Assembly (NCBI RefSeq): GCF_000196135.1
Contig: NC_005090.1
Span: 444,001-508,000, forward strand
Reading direction: 5' to 3'
Origin: Wolinella succinogenes DSM 1740
GTDB taxonomy: Bacteria; Campylobacterota; Campylobacteria; Campylobacterales; Helicobacteraceae
Length of the DNA: 64,000 nt
In this document: positions 27,702 through 35,609 of the stretch, piece after piece
How positions within the stretch are numbered: position 1 is the stretch's first letter
Layout: each line of letters starts with the position of its first letter
Program-made: the position numbers and the translations under genes
Notes under the pieces: generated by a model
Told to the model about the DNA's origin: nothing
What the model saw: the letters and a program-made list of their open reading frames with translations, nothing else
The model's database searches: none

Positions 27702-28192
27702 ATTATCTAAAAAGTGGGGGATTGCCCGTGGTTTTGACCACGGTCGATCACTTGGTGAATTGGGGGCGGAGCAACTCTTTATGGGCACTCACCTATGGCT
27801 TGGCCTGTTGTGCGATTGAGATGATGGCCAGTGGAGCGGGGCGATATGATTTTGACCGCTTTGGGACGATTTTCCGCGCAAGTCCTAGGCAGGCGGATGT
27901 GATGATTGTCGCGGGCACTCTCACCAAAAAGCACGCGGAGTTTATTCGGCGCCTCTATGATCAGATGAGCGAGCCTAAATGGGTCATCTCAATGGGAAGT
28001 TGCGCCAATACAGGCGGAATGTTCAACACCTATGCCACCGTGCAAGGGTGCGATCGAATCATCCCTGTGGATGTCTATCTTCCCGGCTGCGCCCCTAGAC
28101 CTGAGACGCTTCAATACGCCGTGATGGTGCTTCAGCAAAAGATTAGACGAGAGAAGGCCTCTCGAAAACTCCCTCCTAAAAGGCTCGTGTGA
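27683..28192 (+). CDS. nuoB: Complex I subunit NuoB
   Basis: A 169-residue subunit carrying the terminal cluster N2 next to the quinone site. The four cysteine ligands are visible: the tandem CC in [10 protein letters not shown], one in GSCANTGG and one in PGCAPRPE. Start GTG at 27683 has an AAAAAAGGAG ribosome binding site; a second GTG at 27698 would trim five residues. Overlaps nuoA and nuoC. Confidence 0.97.
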   Translation: MAQHEVNYLKSGGLPVVLTTVDHLVNWGRSNSLWALTYGLACCAIEMMASGAGRYDFDRFGTIFRASPRQADVMIVAGTLTKKHAEFIRRLYDQMSEPKWVISMGSCANTGGMFNTYATVQGCDRIIPVDVYLPGCAPRPETLQYAVMVLQQKIRREKASRKLPPKRLV

Positions 28193-28992
28193 TGAGACAG
28201 TATAAGCCGCAGGCCAATGCGCAAAAAAAGGTCTATTACAGCGATCGATTCCATGAGAAGCCCTCTCTCCCCAAAGAATCACTAGAGGCTTTTCCTGAGT
28301 TTGCCAAGGAGTTGGAGCTTCTAAGCCAAGAGGTGAAAGTGCTAGAGAGCTATGTAGAGCGAGGGGATTGGGTCGCTTATGTTGAGCCCAAGGAGAACAA
28401 AAAAGCCCTAGCCGCTCTAAAGAGGATGGGTTATGAGATTCTCTCAGAGATGAGCGCGATTGACTATCTAGAGACGCGACATGGCTTTGAGGTTTTCTAT
28501 CAGCTCCTCTCTATGGAAAAACACCACCGTATGCGCTTGAAGCTCTTTTTGCCCGAAGGGATGGAGTTAGAATCAGCAAATGACCTCTTCCGATCGGCGG
28601 ATTGGAGTGAGCGAGAGATGTATGATATGTTTGGAATCAGGCTCCTTCACCACCCCTATCTCAAGCGAATCTTGATGCCCGATGATTGGAGCGGCTATCC
28701 CTTGCGCAAGAGCTATCCTTTGCACGGAGATGAAGCGGCGCAGTGGTATGAGGTGGATAAGATTTTTGGCAAAGAGTATCGAGAGGTGGTCGGCCCAGAG
28801 AATCGAGATGCTGCGAGAATCGATCGCTACGACACCACCCGATTCGCTCGAATGGGTCATGAGGTGCCCTATGGTGAAGATATTAGCCTAGGCGAAAAGG
28901 AGACCCCGATTCGCTATCAGGAGGAGGGTGGTGTCGTGATTGTTGAGAAGCTCACGCCTGAAAACTCCAAACAGCTCCAAGAGAGGAAGTGA
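28192..28992 (+). CDS. nuoC: Complex I subunit NuoC
   Basis: A 266-residue peripheral-arm subunit of the 30-kDa family, separate from NuoD (not fused as in E. coli). The family signature SDWSEREMYDMFGI is represented by SADWSEREMYDMFGIRL, followed by RILMPDDWSGYPLRKSYPL. ATG 28192 overlaps the nuoB stop (TGATG). The N-terminal 50 residues and a 30-residue C-terminal tail extend past the conserved core. Confidence 0.95.
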   Translation: MRQYKPQANAQKKVYYSDRFHEKPSLPKESLEAFPEFAKELELLSQEVKVLESYVERGDWVAYVEPKENKKALAALKRMGYEILSEMSAIDYLETRHGFEVFYQLLSMEKHHRMRLKLFLPEGMELESANDLFRSADWSEREMYDMFGIRLLHHPYLKRILMPDDWSGYPLRKSYPLHGDEAAQWYEVDKIFGKEYREVVGPENRDAARIDRYDTTRFARMGHEVPYGEDISLGEKETPIRYQEEGGVVIVEKLTPENSKQLQERK

Positions 28993-28998
28993 TAGACC

Positions 28999-30225
28999 AT
29001 GCAGATTCCCAATCGACTTCAACCCTTTTATGAGAATCTCGTCTTTGAACGACACGACAATCAGATGGTTATCAACTTCGGTCCTCAGCACCCCTCTGCT
29101 CACGGGCAGCTCAGGCTCATCCTAGAGCTAGAGGGAGAGAAGGTGACGCGCGCCGTGCCTGATGTGGGCTATCTCCATCGCGGGATGGAGAAGATGGGCG
29201 AGAACATGATTTATAATGAGTTCATCCCCACCACGGATCGCATGGATTATATCGCCGCTAGCTCCAACAACCACGCCTTTGCGCTCACCGTGGAGAAGCT
29301 TCTAGGGATCGAAGTTCCTCGCCGCGCCAAAGTGATTCGCATGATGATCGTGGAGCTCAACCGCATCATCTCTCACCTCTTTTGGCTGGCCACTCACGCA
29401 CTAGATGTGGGGGCGATGAGTATCTTCCTCTATTGCTTTAGGGAGCGCGAATTTGCAATGGATTTGATGGAGGATTATTGTGGGGCGAGACTCACCCACT
29501 CCAGCATCCGAATCGGAGGCGTGCCTTTGGATTTGCCTGCGGGATGGCTGGAGAAGCTTAAGAGTTTCTTGGAAAAAATGCCCGAAAATATCGCCCTTTA
29601 TGAGGGGCTTTTGAGCGAGAATCGTATCTGGAAGATGCGACTAGAGAATGTGGGAATCATCACCCCTGAGATGGCTAAAAGCTGGGGTTGTAGCGGTGTA
29701 GCGCTCCGTGGAAGCGGAATCCAGTGGGATTTGCGCAAAGAGCAGCCCTATGAGCTCTATGATGAGGTGGAGTTTGATATTCCTGTGAGCGATAGCGGCG
29801 ATAGCTATGGACGCTACAAACTCTACATGGAAGAGATGCGCCAGACCGTGAAGATTCTCCATCAGCTCATTGAGATGTATCCTAGCACCTCTAGCGAGAT
29901 CATGGCGCATGCTCCCCAGTATATCTCCGCACCCAAAGAGCAGATCATGACGCAAAACTACTCGCTCATGCAGCATTTTGTTTTGGTGACTCAAGGGATG
30001 AGACCGCCTGTGGGCGAGGTTTACTGTGCGACCGAATCGCCCAAGGGAGAGCTTGGATTCTTCATCCGCTCCGAGGGCGAACCCTACCCCTATCGTCTTA
30101 AGATTCGCGCTCCTAGCTTCTATCACACGGGGATTTTGCAAGACCTGCTCCCTGGAGGTTACATAGCGGATGTGGTGACGATCATCGGAAATCTCAACAT
30201 CGTCTTTGGCGAAATTGATAGATAA
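28999..30225 (+). CDS. nuoD: Complex I subunit NuoD
   Basis: A 408-residue 49-kDa subunit that lines the quinone pocket with NuoB. It contains [15 protein letters not shown] near residue 28, whose histidine region binds quinone, [12 protein letters not shown], and the C-terminal [18 protein letters not shown] typical of the hydrogenase-like fold. Length is normal. Confidence 0.97.
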   Translation: MQIPNRLQPFYENLVFERHDNQMVINFGPQHPSAHGQLRLILELEGEKVTRAVPDVGYLHRGMEKMGENMIYNEFIPTTDRMDYIAASSNNHAFALTVEKLLGIEVPRRAKVIRMMIVELNRIISHLFWLATHALDVGAMSIFLYCFREREFAMDLMEDYCGARLTHSSIRIGGVPLDLPAGWLEKLKSFLEKMPENIALYEGLLSENRIWKMRLENVGIITPEMAKSWGCSGVALRGSGIQWDLRKEQPYELYDEVEFDIPVSDSGDSYGRYKLYMEEMRQTVKILHQLIEMYPSTSSEIMAHAPQYISAPKEQIMTQNYSLMQHFVLVTQGMRPPVGEVYCATESPKGELGFFIRSEGEPYPYRLKIRAPSFYHTGILQDLLPGGYIADVVTIIGNLNIVFGEIDR

Positions 30226-30235
30226 GGCAGGCGAG

Positions 30236-30469
30236 ATGAAACGATTTGATTTACGCCATCTTGGAGGTGACTTTTACTCGCGGATGGGGGAGATTTTAGA
30301 TCAAGAGGTGAGTGAGGGCGAAGTGGCCATTTTTCTCTTTGAAGTGGGCGATTTCTCTTCGGTGCAAAAGAGTGCGGATTGGGTGTTGGAGCGAGGAGAT
30401 GAGTTGCTCAACTCCCTTCGCTTCAATGAGGTGGATTGGACGATTGTGGTCAAAAGGAAGAGCGCGTGA
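30236..30469 (+). CDS. Small complex I protein in the nuoE position (HP1264-like)
   Basis: A 77-residue protein located where nuoE normally lies. It starts MKRFDLRHLGGDFYSRMGE and contains no cysteine at all, so it cannot carry the [2Fe-2S] cluster N1a of normal NuoE. Helicobacter and Campylobacter have similar small proteins at this position (HP1264/Cj1575 type, from memory). ATG 30236 is preferred to an upstream TTG at 30206 that lies within nuoD. Its stop overlaps the GTG of the next gene. Probably an adaptor holding the electron-input module; that is inference. Confidence 0.75.
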   Translation: MKRFDLRHLGGDFYSRMGEILDQEVSEGEVAIFLFEVGDFSSVQKSADWVLERGDELLNSLRFNEVDWTIVVKRKSA

Positions 30470-32415
30470 GCCAAGCGCACTTCTCCTCGTGGCGGGGTCA
30501 CCAAGAGTTTCTCGCCCCTCATCTCATTGAAGGGCGCGCCGTTCGCGCCTTTATTGGATGGGCGGGGGTGATGATCTATGATCCGACCTTGGATGTGATT
30601 GCGCTAGCCAAAGAGTATGCAAGACAGTATCAATGCTTTGCAGAGACTTGCGGGAGATGCGCTCCAGGCAAGTTTGGCGGGAAGATTCTCTTTGATCTGT
30701 TGGAGAAGATTGACCAAGGAAGAGGCGAAGAGAGTGATTTGGAGCGTCTTGTAGAGGTGGGAAAACTGATGATGACAACGAGCAAATGCGAAGTGGGCAA
30801 GACGACCCCCTTGCCTATTTTGGATTTGCTGGAAGCCTATCGACCCCTTTTTGTGGAGGCGCTAGGGAATCGCTCCAGAAAAGAGAGGAGCAAAAAGGAG
30901 CGCTATATCGCTAAGATCACCGCTCCATGCATAGATGCCTGCCCCGCTCATGTCGATATTCCTGCCTATATTGAGGGAGTGCGAGATCATCTTTTGGGCG
31001 ATTCTCTGGCTGCCACGCGAAAGAGTATGCCGCTAGCTCAAGTGTGCGGGCGTGTCTGTCCTCATCCTTGTGAGAGTGCTTGTCGGCGAGGCGATTTGGA
31101 TGAGCCTATCTCCATTATGGAGCTCAAGCGCTTGGGGGCGGATTATGAGAAGGAGCGTCATGGCGGATTTATCCACCCCTATCCTCCAAAACCTAGGCGC
31201 AAAGACAAGAGGGTGGCGATCATTGGGGCGGGACCCGCGGGACTCTCTAGCGCTTACTATCTGGCGCTAGAGGGAATCATGAGCGATGTTTTTGAGGCGC
31301 TTCCTGTGCTTGGCGGCGAGGTGAGCGTGGGAGTGCCTGAGTATCGGATGCCCATAGATCGATACTACCATGATATTGAGGCGATCAAAAGCCTAGGCGT
31401 GAGCTTTTGGACGAATCACTTCGTGAGCGCCAAAGAGTTGGATGAGATGCGCCAAAAGTATGACGCCATTATTTTGGCCACAGGGGCGAGAATCTCCAAA
31501 AAGCTTGGAGTCAAAGGCGAAGAGGAGTCGCTAGGGGGATATGCTCCCGCGATTCCTTGGCTGGATCAGATCAATCTTGCCACCAAGTTCAATCTTGCCG
31601 CTCTGCCTGATTTGAGAGGAAAGAGCGTGGTGTGTGTGGGGGGCGGATTCACCTCGATGGATGTAGTGCGATGTGCCGTGCGATTGGGGGCAAAGCGGAT
31701 CGTGATGCTCTATCGCCGCGATGAGGCGACACTCATCCAAAACACCTCCAAAGAGGAGTATCACGAGGCGCTTGAAGAGGGGGTGGAGTTCCTCTTTCAG
31801 TGCGCTGTGCAGGAGATTAAGAGCTGCGGGGGAGAGATCAAAGCCCTCTTGGTCGAGGAGTATGAGGTGGTCTATGAGGAGGGCGCGCGCAAACCCTCAC
31901 TGAGACGAATCGAGCGAGAGCCTCTCTTTTTAGAGTGCGATCTTCTTATCCCTGCGGTCTCTCAAGAGGTGGACAGGAGCTTTATCCCTAAAGAGTGGAA
32001 TTTGGAGAGTACCTCATGGGGGAGTTTCAAGACCAATGGCAAGGATTTTTCTACAACTCTGCGTGGGGTTTTTGCTGCGGGGGATTGCGAAAAAGGGCCT
32101 TTGACCATCGTCAATGCCGTAGGGCAGGGGAAGAGAGCGGCGAGCGTGGTGAGTCGATTCTTGGAGGATGGAGAGATCACTTTGACTCCTGAGGAGGAGA
32201 TGGAAGATTGGCTTAAAAAAGAGGGGGTTTATGACCGATCCATGCCTGTGGTGGGCTGGCTGGCGGGATTGGTGCGCCAAGAATCGCACAAAGAGGAGCC
32301 TTTGAAGCGCAGAGAGGATTTTAGAGAGGTGAATCAGGGGCTCTCCATGCAGGAGGCTTTTGCCGAATCGGAACGATGTATGCGATGCTACTATATCTCG
32401 ATGGTAGCGCTTTAA
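30466..32415 (+). CDS. NuoF C-terminal remnant fused to GltD-like FAD/NAD(P) oxidoreductase
   Basis: A 649-residue protein from GTG 30466 (overlapping the previous stop). Residues 1-130 resemble the C-terminal helical domain of NuoF, with C62-GR-C65 and C108 in SKCEVGK. The third cysteine of the usual CxxCxxC is a glycine, though C57 might substitute. The FMN/NADH-binding domain of NuoF is missing. From about residue 150 the protein is a GltD-type oxidoreductase: cysteines C155, C159, C194, C198, C202 and C206, FAD motif GAGPAG (254-259), NAD(P) motif GGGFTSMD (about 395) with a following YRR, a late FAD motif AAGDCEKGP, and a terminal CMRC. In the nuoF position it probably feeds electrons into complex I. 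Confidence 0.88.
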   Translation: MSQAHFSSWRGHQEFLAPHLIEGRAVRAFIGWAGVMIYDPTLDVIALAKEYARQYQCFAETCGRCAPGKFGGKILFDLLEKIDQGRGEESDLERLVEVGKLMMTTSKCEVGKTTPLPILDLLEAYRPLFVEALGNRSRKERSKKERYIAKITAPCIDACPAHVDIPAYIEGVRDHLLGDSLAATRKSMPLAQVCGRVCPHPCESACRRGDLDEPISIMELKRLGADYEKERHGGFIHPYPPKPRRKDKRVAIIGAGPAGLSSAYYLALEGIMSDVFEALPVLGGEVSVGVPEYRMPIDRYYHDIEAIKSLGVSFWTNHFVSAKELDEMRQKYDAIILATGARISKKLGVKGEEESLGGYAPAIPWLDQINLATKFNLAALPDLRGKSVVCVGGGFTSMDVVRCAVRLGAKRIVMLYRRDEATLIQNTSKEEYHEALEEGVEFLFQCAVQEIKSCGGEIKALLVEEYEVVYEEGARKPSLRRIEREPLFLECDLLIPAVSQEVDRSFIPKEWNLESTSWGSFKTNGKDFSTTLRGVFAAGDCEKGPLTIVNAVGQGKRAASVVSRFLEDGEITLTPEEEMEDWLKKEGVYDRSMPVVGWLAGLVRQESHKEEPLKRREDFREVNQGLSMQEAFAESERCMRCYYISMVAL

Positions 32416-32430
32416 GAGGGGTTATCGGGC

Positions 32431-34671
32431 ATGGTAAGATTAAGAATTGATGGAATTGAGATCAGGGCGCGCCAAGGAGAGACGATTTTAAAAGCGGCGC
32501 GAAGAGCAAAGGTCCATATTCCCACTCTCTGCCATCTCTCCAAGCTCTCCCCTATCGCCTCATGTCGCCTCTGCCTCGTGGAAGAGAGAGGGAGTGCGGG
32601 CTATCTACTCTCCTGCCAAACTCCTGTCAAGGAGGGGATGGAGATCGCGACTAAGAGCAGAGCGCTGGAAGAGCATCGACTCCAATTGATGCAATTTTAT
32701 GCGATGAATCATCCTCTAGAGTGTGGCGTGTGCGACAAAAGCGGGGAGTGCGAGCTTCAGAATCGAGTGCATGAGTTAAGGGTGAACGAGCAGCCCTTTG
32801 CCGCAAGAGAGAAGGCGCGCGCCCTTGAAACATGGAAGGGTGGAATCTCCTATGATGAGTCGCTTTGCATCGTTTGCGAGAGGTGCGTGAGGGTCTGCAA
32901 TGAGCTCATCGGTGATTCTTGTCTGCGCGTTTTACCAGGGGGCTTCTCCTCCAGAATTGTCTTTAAAGAATCATCCCACTGTAGCGAGTGCGGGGAGTGC
33001 GTGGCCGTCTGCCCTGTAGGAGCGCTTTCTTCAAGGGCTTTTCACTATACTTCCAATGCTTGGGAGCTTAAAAAGCACTCTTCAAGCTGCCCCCACTGCG
33101 CGCTCGCTTGCCCTTTAGAGTATGAGACCAAAAACCAAGGCGCTCTCAGCCAAGGAGAGAGCCAAATCTATCGAATCTCATACGATCGCGAGTTTGGAGC
33201 GCTCTGCAAGATGGGGAGATACGCCTTTAGGAATAGAAAAGTGATGAAACCTGACACACACGCCTTTGCTAACGCTTTAGAAGCCTTCAAAAAAGCCGAC
33301 ACGATTGCCTTTAGTAGTTATATCACCAATGAAGAGGCGCTTATCCTCCAAAAGCTCAAAGAGGAGCATGGATATAGGCTCTACAATCCCGAAGCTCTAG
33401 CTTTTCAAACTTTTGCTCGCATGATGCGCGCCTCTTTTGGAGGGAGTGATGAGACAAAGATGAAGAGCGTGGAGATGAGTGATTGTATTGTGGCCTTGGG
33501 GGGTCGCTTTTATGATGAAGCCCCCCTGCTTAAAAGCGCCATGTCCCAAGCTCAAACCCGCCAAGGGGCGAAACTTTACTGGCTCCATCCGTTAGAGGAA
33601 TCAAGAATCAAAGCGCATGGAATGTGGCGCTATGAGGTGGGCGCAGAAGAGGGCGTGGTGGCGCTTCTTTTGGCTTCAATTCTAGAGGGGTGTGCTGTGG
33701 ATGGGAGTGTAGAAGGGTTTTTAGAAGAATTGGATTGGGGCTATGTGAGCTCTGAATCTAATCTCTCTGAAGAGGAGCTCTCGCTCCTCCGCTCCTCCCT
33801 CACCCAAGCCTCCTCTCCGATTCTTGTCATTGGAGCGGATCTCTACGCTCATCCTAGAGCCACCAATATCGCTAGAATGCTAGGAATCCTCCAAAAGCAT
33901 AGCGCCATTAAGATTCTTCTCACCCCTCCCTCCACCAACACCCTAGGGGTCGCTCTCCTTTGTGATTTGGATGAAGAAAAGGGAGAATACACTATTGGCT
34001 ATAACACCCAAGGAGACTTCATTCTCTCCTCTCTTCCCGAGAGAGCCCATCTCTTAATGCCCGCTCTCAATCAACAAGAGGGAACCTTCACCAATATAGA
34101 CAAACGAGTGATTCCTCTCCATCCCGCTCTTCCCTATGAGGGATATGAGCTTAATGATATTGCCAAAGCCCTAGGACTCAAAGAGGAGCACACGATCCAC
34201 TACACCCCTTTGCTCCCTAAAGAGAAAGGATTCTTGGAAGTGGCCTTTGATTCTCTCCCTAATCACTATGAGAATGATGGGAGTGAGAAGAGGGGGTATT
34301 ATCTGAGTGATGCCTCGCTCTGCGTCTTGCCCAAGGCCCCTTTGGGGCTTGAAGAGGTGGAAGAGATCGGCGAGTTTAATGGAAGCGTGGTCTATTTCCC
34401 CTCGGTGAGTCCTGAGGCAATCGGAGCGATTTGTGAACGCGAGGAGAAAGAGGTTTCTCTTCGTGGAGGGAGGCAGTTTGCTCTGGCTGCTAAGATTCAA
34501 TCAGGGGATCGTATTGAAATGATCTCCCCGTTACTTACATGGAGGGGAATCTTTGAAGAAGACCCTTTGATGAAAGGGGTGGTGGCGATTTTGGATAGAA
34601 GTGAGAAAGAAGAGATGGATAAGAGCTATGGATACGCCTATCAACGGGTGAGAATCAGTAAACTGGATTAG
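32431..34671 (+). CDS. nuoG: Complex I subunit NuoG, first copy
   Basis: A 746-residue Fe-S subunit. [2Fe-2S] ligands are C34, C45, C48 and C62. The His-containing cluster is H94, C98, C101 and C107. Two [4Fe-4S] sets follow: C146/C149/C152/C156 and C184/C187/C190/C194. The N7-type motif CPHCALAC with C259 opens a molybdopterin-oxidoreductase-like region that has lost cofactor function in this family. Two stretches (33278-33395 and 33787-34299) are nearly identical to the second nuoG downstream while the rest diverges. The C-terminal 130 residues have no close counterpart in the second copy. Confidence 0.93.
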   Translation: MVRLRIDGIEIRARQGETILKAARRAKVHIPTLCHLSKLSPIASCRLCLVEERGSAGYLLSCQTPVKEGMEIATKSRALEEHRLQLMQFYAMNHPLECGVCDKSGECELQNRVHELRVNEQPFAAREKARALETWKGGISYDESLCIVCERCVRVCNELIGDSCLRVLPGGFSSRIVFKESSHCSECGECVAVCPVGALSSRAFHYTSNAWELKKHSSSCPHCALACPLEYETKNQGALSQGESQIYRISYDREFGALCKMGRYAFRNRKVMKPDTHAFANALEAFKKADTIAFSSYITNEEALILQKLKEEHGYRLYNPEALAFQTFARMMRASFGGSDETKMKSVEMSDCIVALGGRFYDEAPLLKSAMSQAQTRQGAKLYWLHPLEESRIKAHGMWRYEVGAEEGVVALLLASILEGCAVDGSVEGFLEELDWGYVSSESNLSEEELSLLRSSLTQASSPILVIGADLYAHPRATNIARMLGILQKHSAIKILLTPPSTNTLGVALLCDLDEEKGEYTIGYNTQGDFILSSLPERAHLLMPALNQQEGTFTNIDKRVIPLHPALPYEGYELNDIAKALGLKEEHTIHYTPLLPKEKGFLEVAFDSLPNHYENDGSEKRGYYLSDASLCVLPKAPLGLEEVEEIGEFNGSVVYFPSVSPEAIGAICEREEKEVSLRGGRQFALAAKIQSGDRIEMISPLLTWRGIFEEDPLMKGVVAILDRSEKEEMDKSYGYAYQRVRISKLD
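32716..32763 (+). repeat. Short near-identical nuoG segment, copy 1
   Basis: 48 bases coding LECGVCDKSGECELQN match 34965-35012 with two synonymous differences. Protein constraint explains part of this, but the codons also match. Confidence 0.6.
33278..33395 (+). repeat. nuoG shared patch A, copy 1
   Basis: 118 bases match 35573-35690 with one difference (C at 33297, A at 35592). It codes for EAFKKADTIAFSSYITNEE and the next 20 residues. Sequence on both sides is clearly different between the two genes, which is the pattern of gene conversion. Confidence 0.93.
33787..34299 (+). repeat. nuoG shared patch B, copy 1
   Basis: 513 bases match 36151-36663 without gaps; I see two differences, T33793/A36157 near one edge and G34290/A36654 near the other. 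Flanks diverge abruptly at both ends. Confidence 0.93.
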
Positions 34672-34679
34672 GAGGGAAG

Positions 34680-35609
34680 ATGAGCGAGATAACCCTGTGG
34701 ATTGATGAGAGGGAGGTGAGGTGTGAAGAGGGTGAATACCTCCTTCAGGTGGCGCGAGCAAGAGGGATTTTCATCCCAGCGATCTGCTACCTTTCGCGCT
34801 GTTCACCCACACTAGCGTGCAAGCTCTGCATGGTCGAGGCTGATGGCAAGCGTGTTTACGCCTGCAATGCCAAAACCAAAGAGGGGATGAGGGTCTACAC
34901 TAAGACCCCCGAAATTCTTGAGGAGCGGCGCGCCATCATGCAGGTGTATGACATCAACCACCCCCTAGAGTGTGGCGTGTGTGACAAAAGCGGGGAGTGC
35001 GAGCTCCAGAATTACACGCTAGAGATGGGGGTCTATACACAGGATTATTCGATTCGCGATTCTTCAAAAGAGAAGGCGACTTGGGGGCAGGCGCTCTATG
35101 ATCCCAACCTCTGTATCGTTTGTGAGCGATGCGTCACGGTTTGTAAGGATATGGTGGGGAGCGCCAATCTAAAAACAATCAAGCGAGATGCGGATGCACC
35201 CGCTAAAGAGCTCAAAGATAGTATGCCCAAGGATGCCTATGGGGTTTGGAATAAGATGAGCAAATCGCTCATTGGCCATGTGGGCGAAGAGGATTGCACC
35301 GATTGTGGCGAGTGCATCTCTGTCTGCCCCGTGGGGGCGCTCAGCACGAAGCACTTTCACTATAAGAGCAATGCTTGGGAGCTAGAGACCACTTGGAGCG
35401 CTTGTGCTCACTGTGCGGTGGGTTGCATGGTAGGCTATGAGACCAAGCAGGGCAAAATCTATCGTGTCACCAATGATTGGAATTTTGGGAATCTCTGCGG
35501 GGCGGGGCGATTTGGCTTTGATTTTGCCCCCCCCCTCTTTGGGGCAAGAGAGAGAGCAGCTCCACGAAGCGCTAGAAGCCTTCAAAAAAGCAGACACGAT
35601 TGCCTTTAG
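34680..35609 (+). CDS. nuoG: Second NuoG copy, N-terminal part (frame broken at a C9 tract)
   Basis: As written, this frame gives 309 residues. It carries every Fe-S ligand set of NuoG: C36/C47/C50/C62, the HxxxCxxCx5C group, two ferredoxin-like CxxCxxCxxxC sets and the N7-type CAHCAVGC. After DFAP, in the run of nine C at 35527-35535, the frame changes to an unrelated 23-residue tail ending at 35609. Removing one C joins it directly to the frame ending at 37050 and yields a normal 789-residue NuoG. ATG 34680 follows a GGAGGGAAG ribosome binding site nine bases after the first nuoG. Confidence 0.85.
   Translation: MSEITLWIDEREVRCEEGEYLLQVARARGIFIPAICYLSRCSPTLACKLCMVEADGKRVYACNAKTKEGMRVYTKTPEILEERRAIMQVYDINHPLECGVCDKSGECELQNYTLEMGVYTQDYSIRDSSKEKATWGQALYDPNLCIVCERCVTVCKDMVGSANLKTIKRDADAPAKELKDSMPKDAYGVWNKMSKSLIGHVGEEDCTDCGECISVCPVGALSTKHFHYKSNAWELETTWSACAHCAVGCMVGYETKQGKIYRVTNDWNFGNLCGAGRFGFDFAPPLFGARERAAPRSARSLQKSRHDCL
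34965..35012 (+). repeat. Short near-identical nuoG segment, copy 2
   Basis: Matches 32716-32763 at 46 of 48 bases; both differences are synonymous. Confidence 0.6.
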
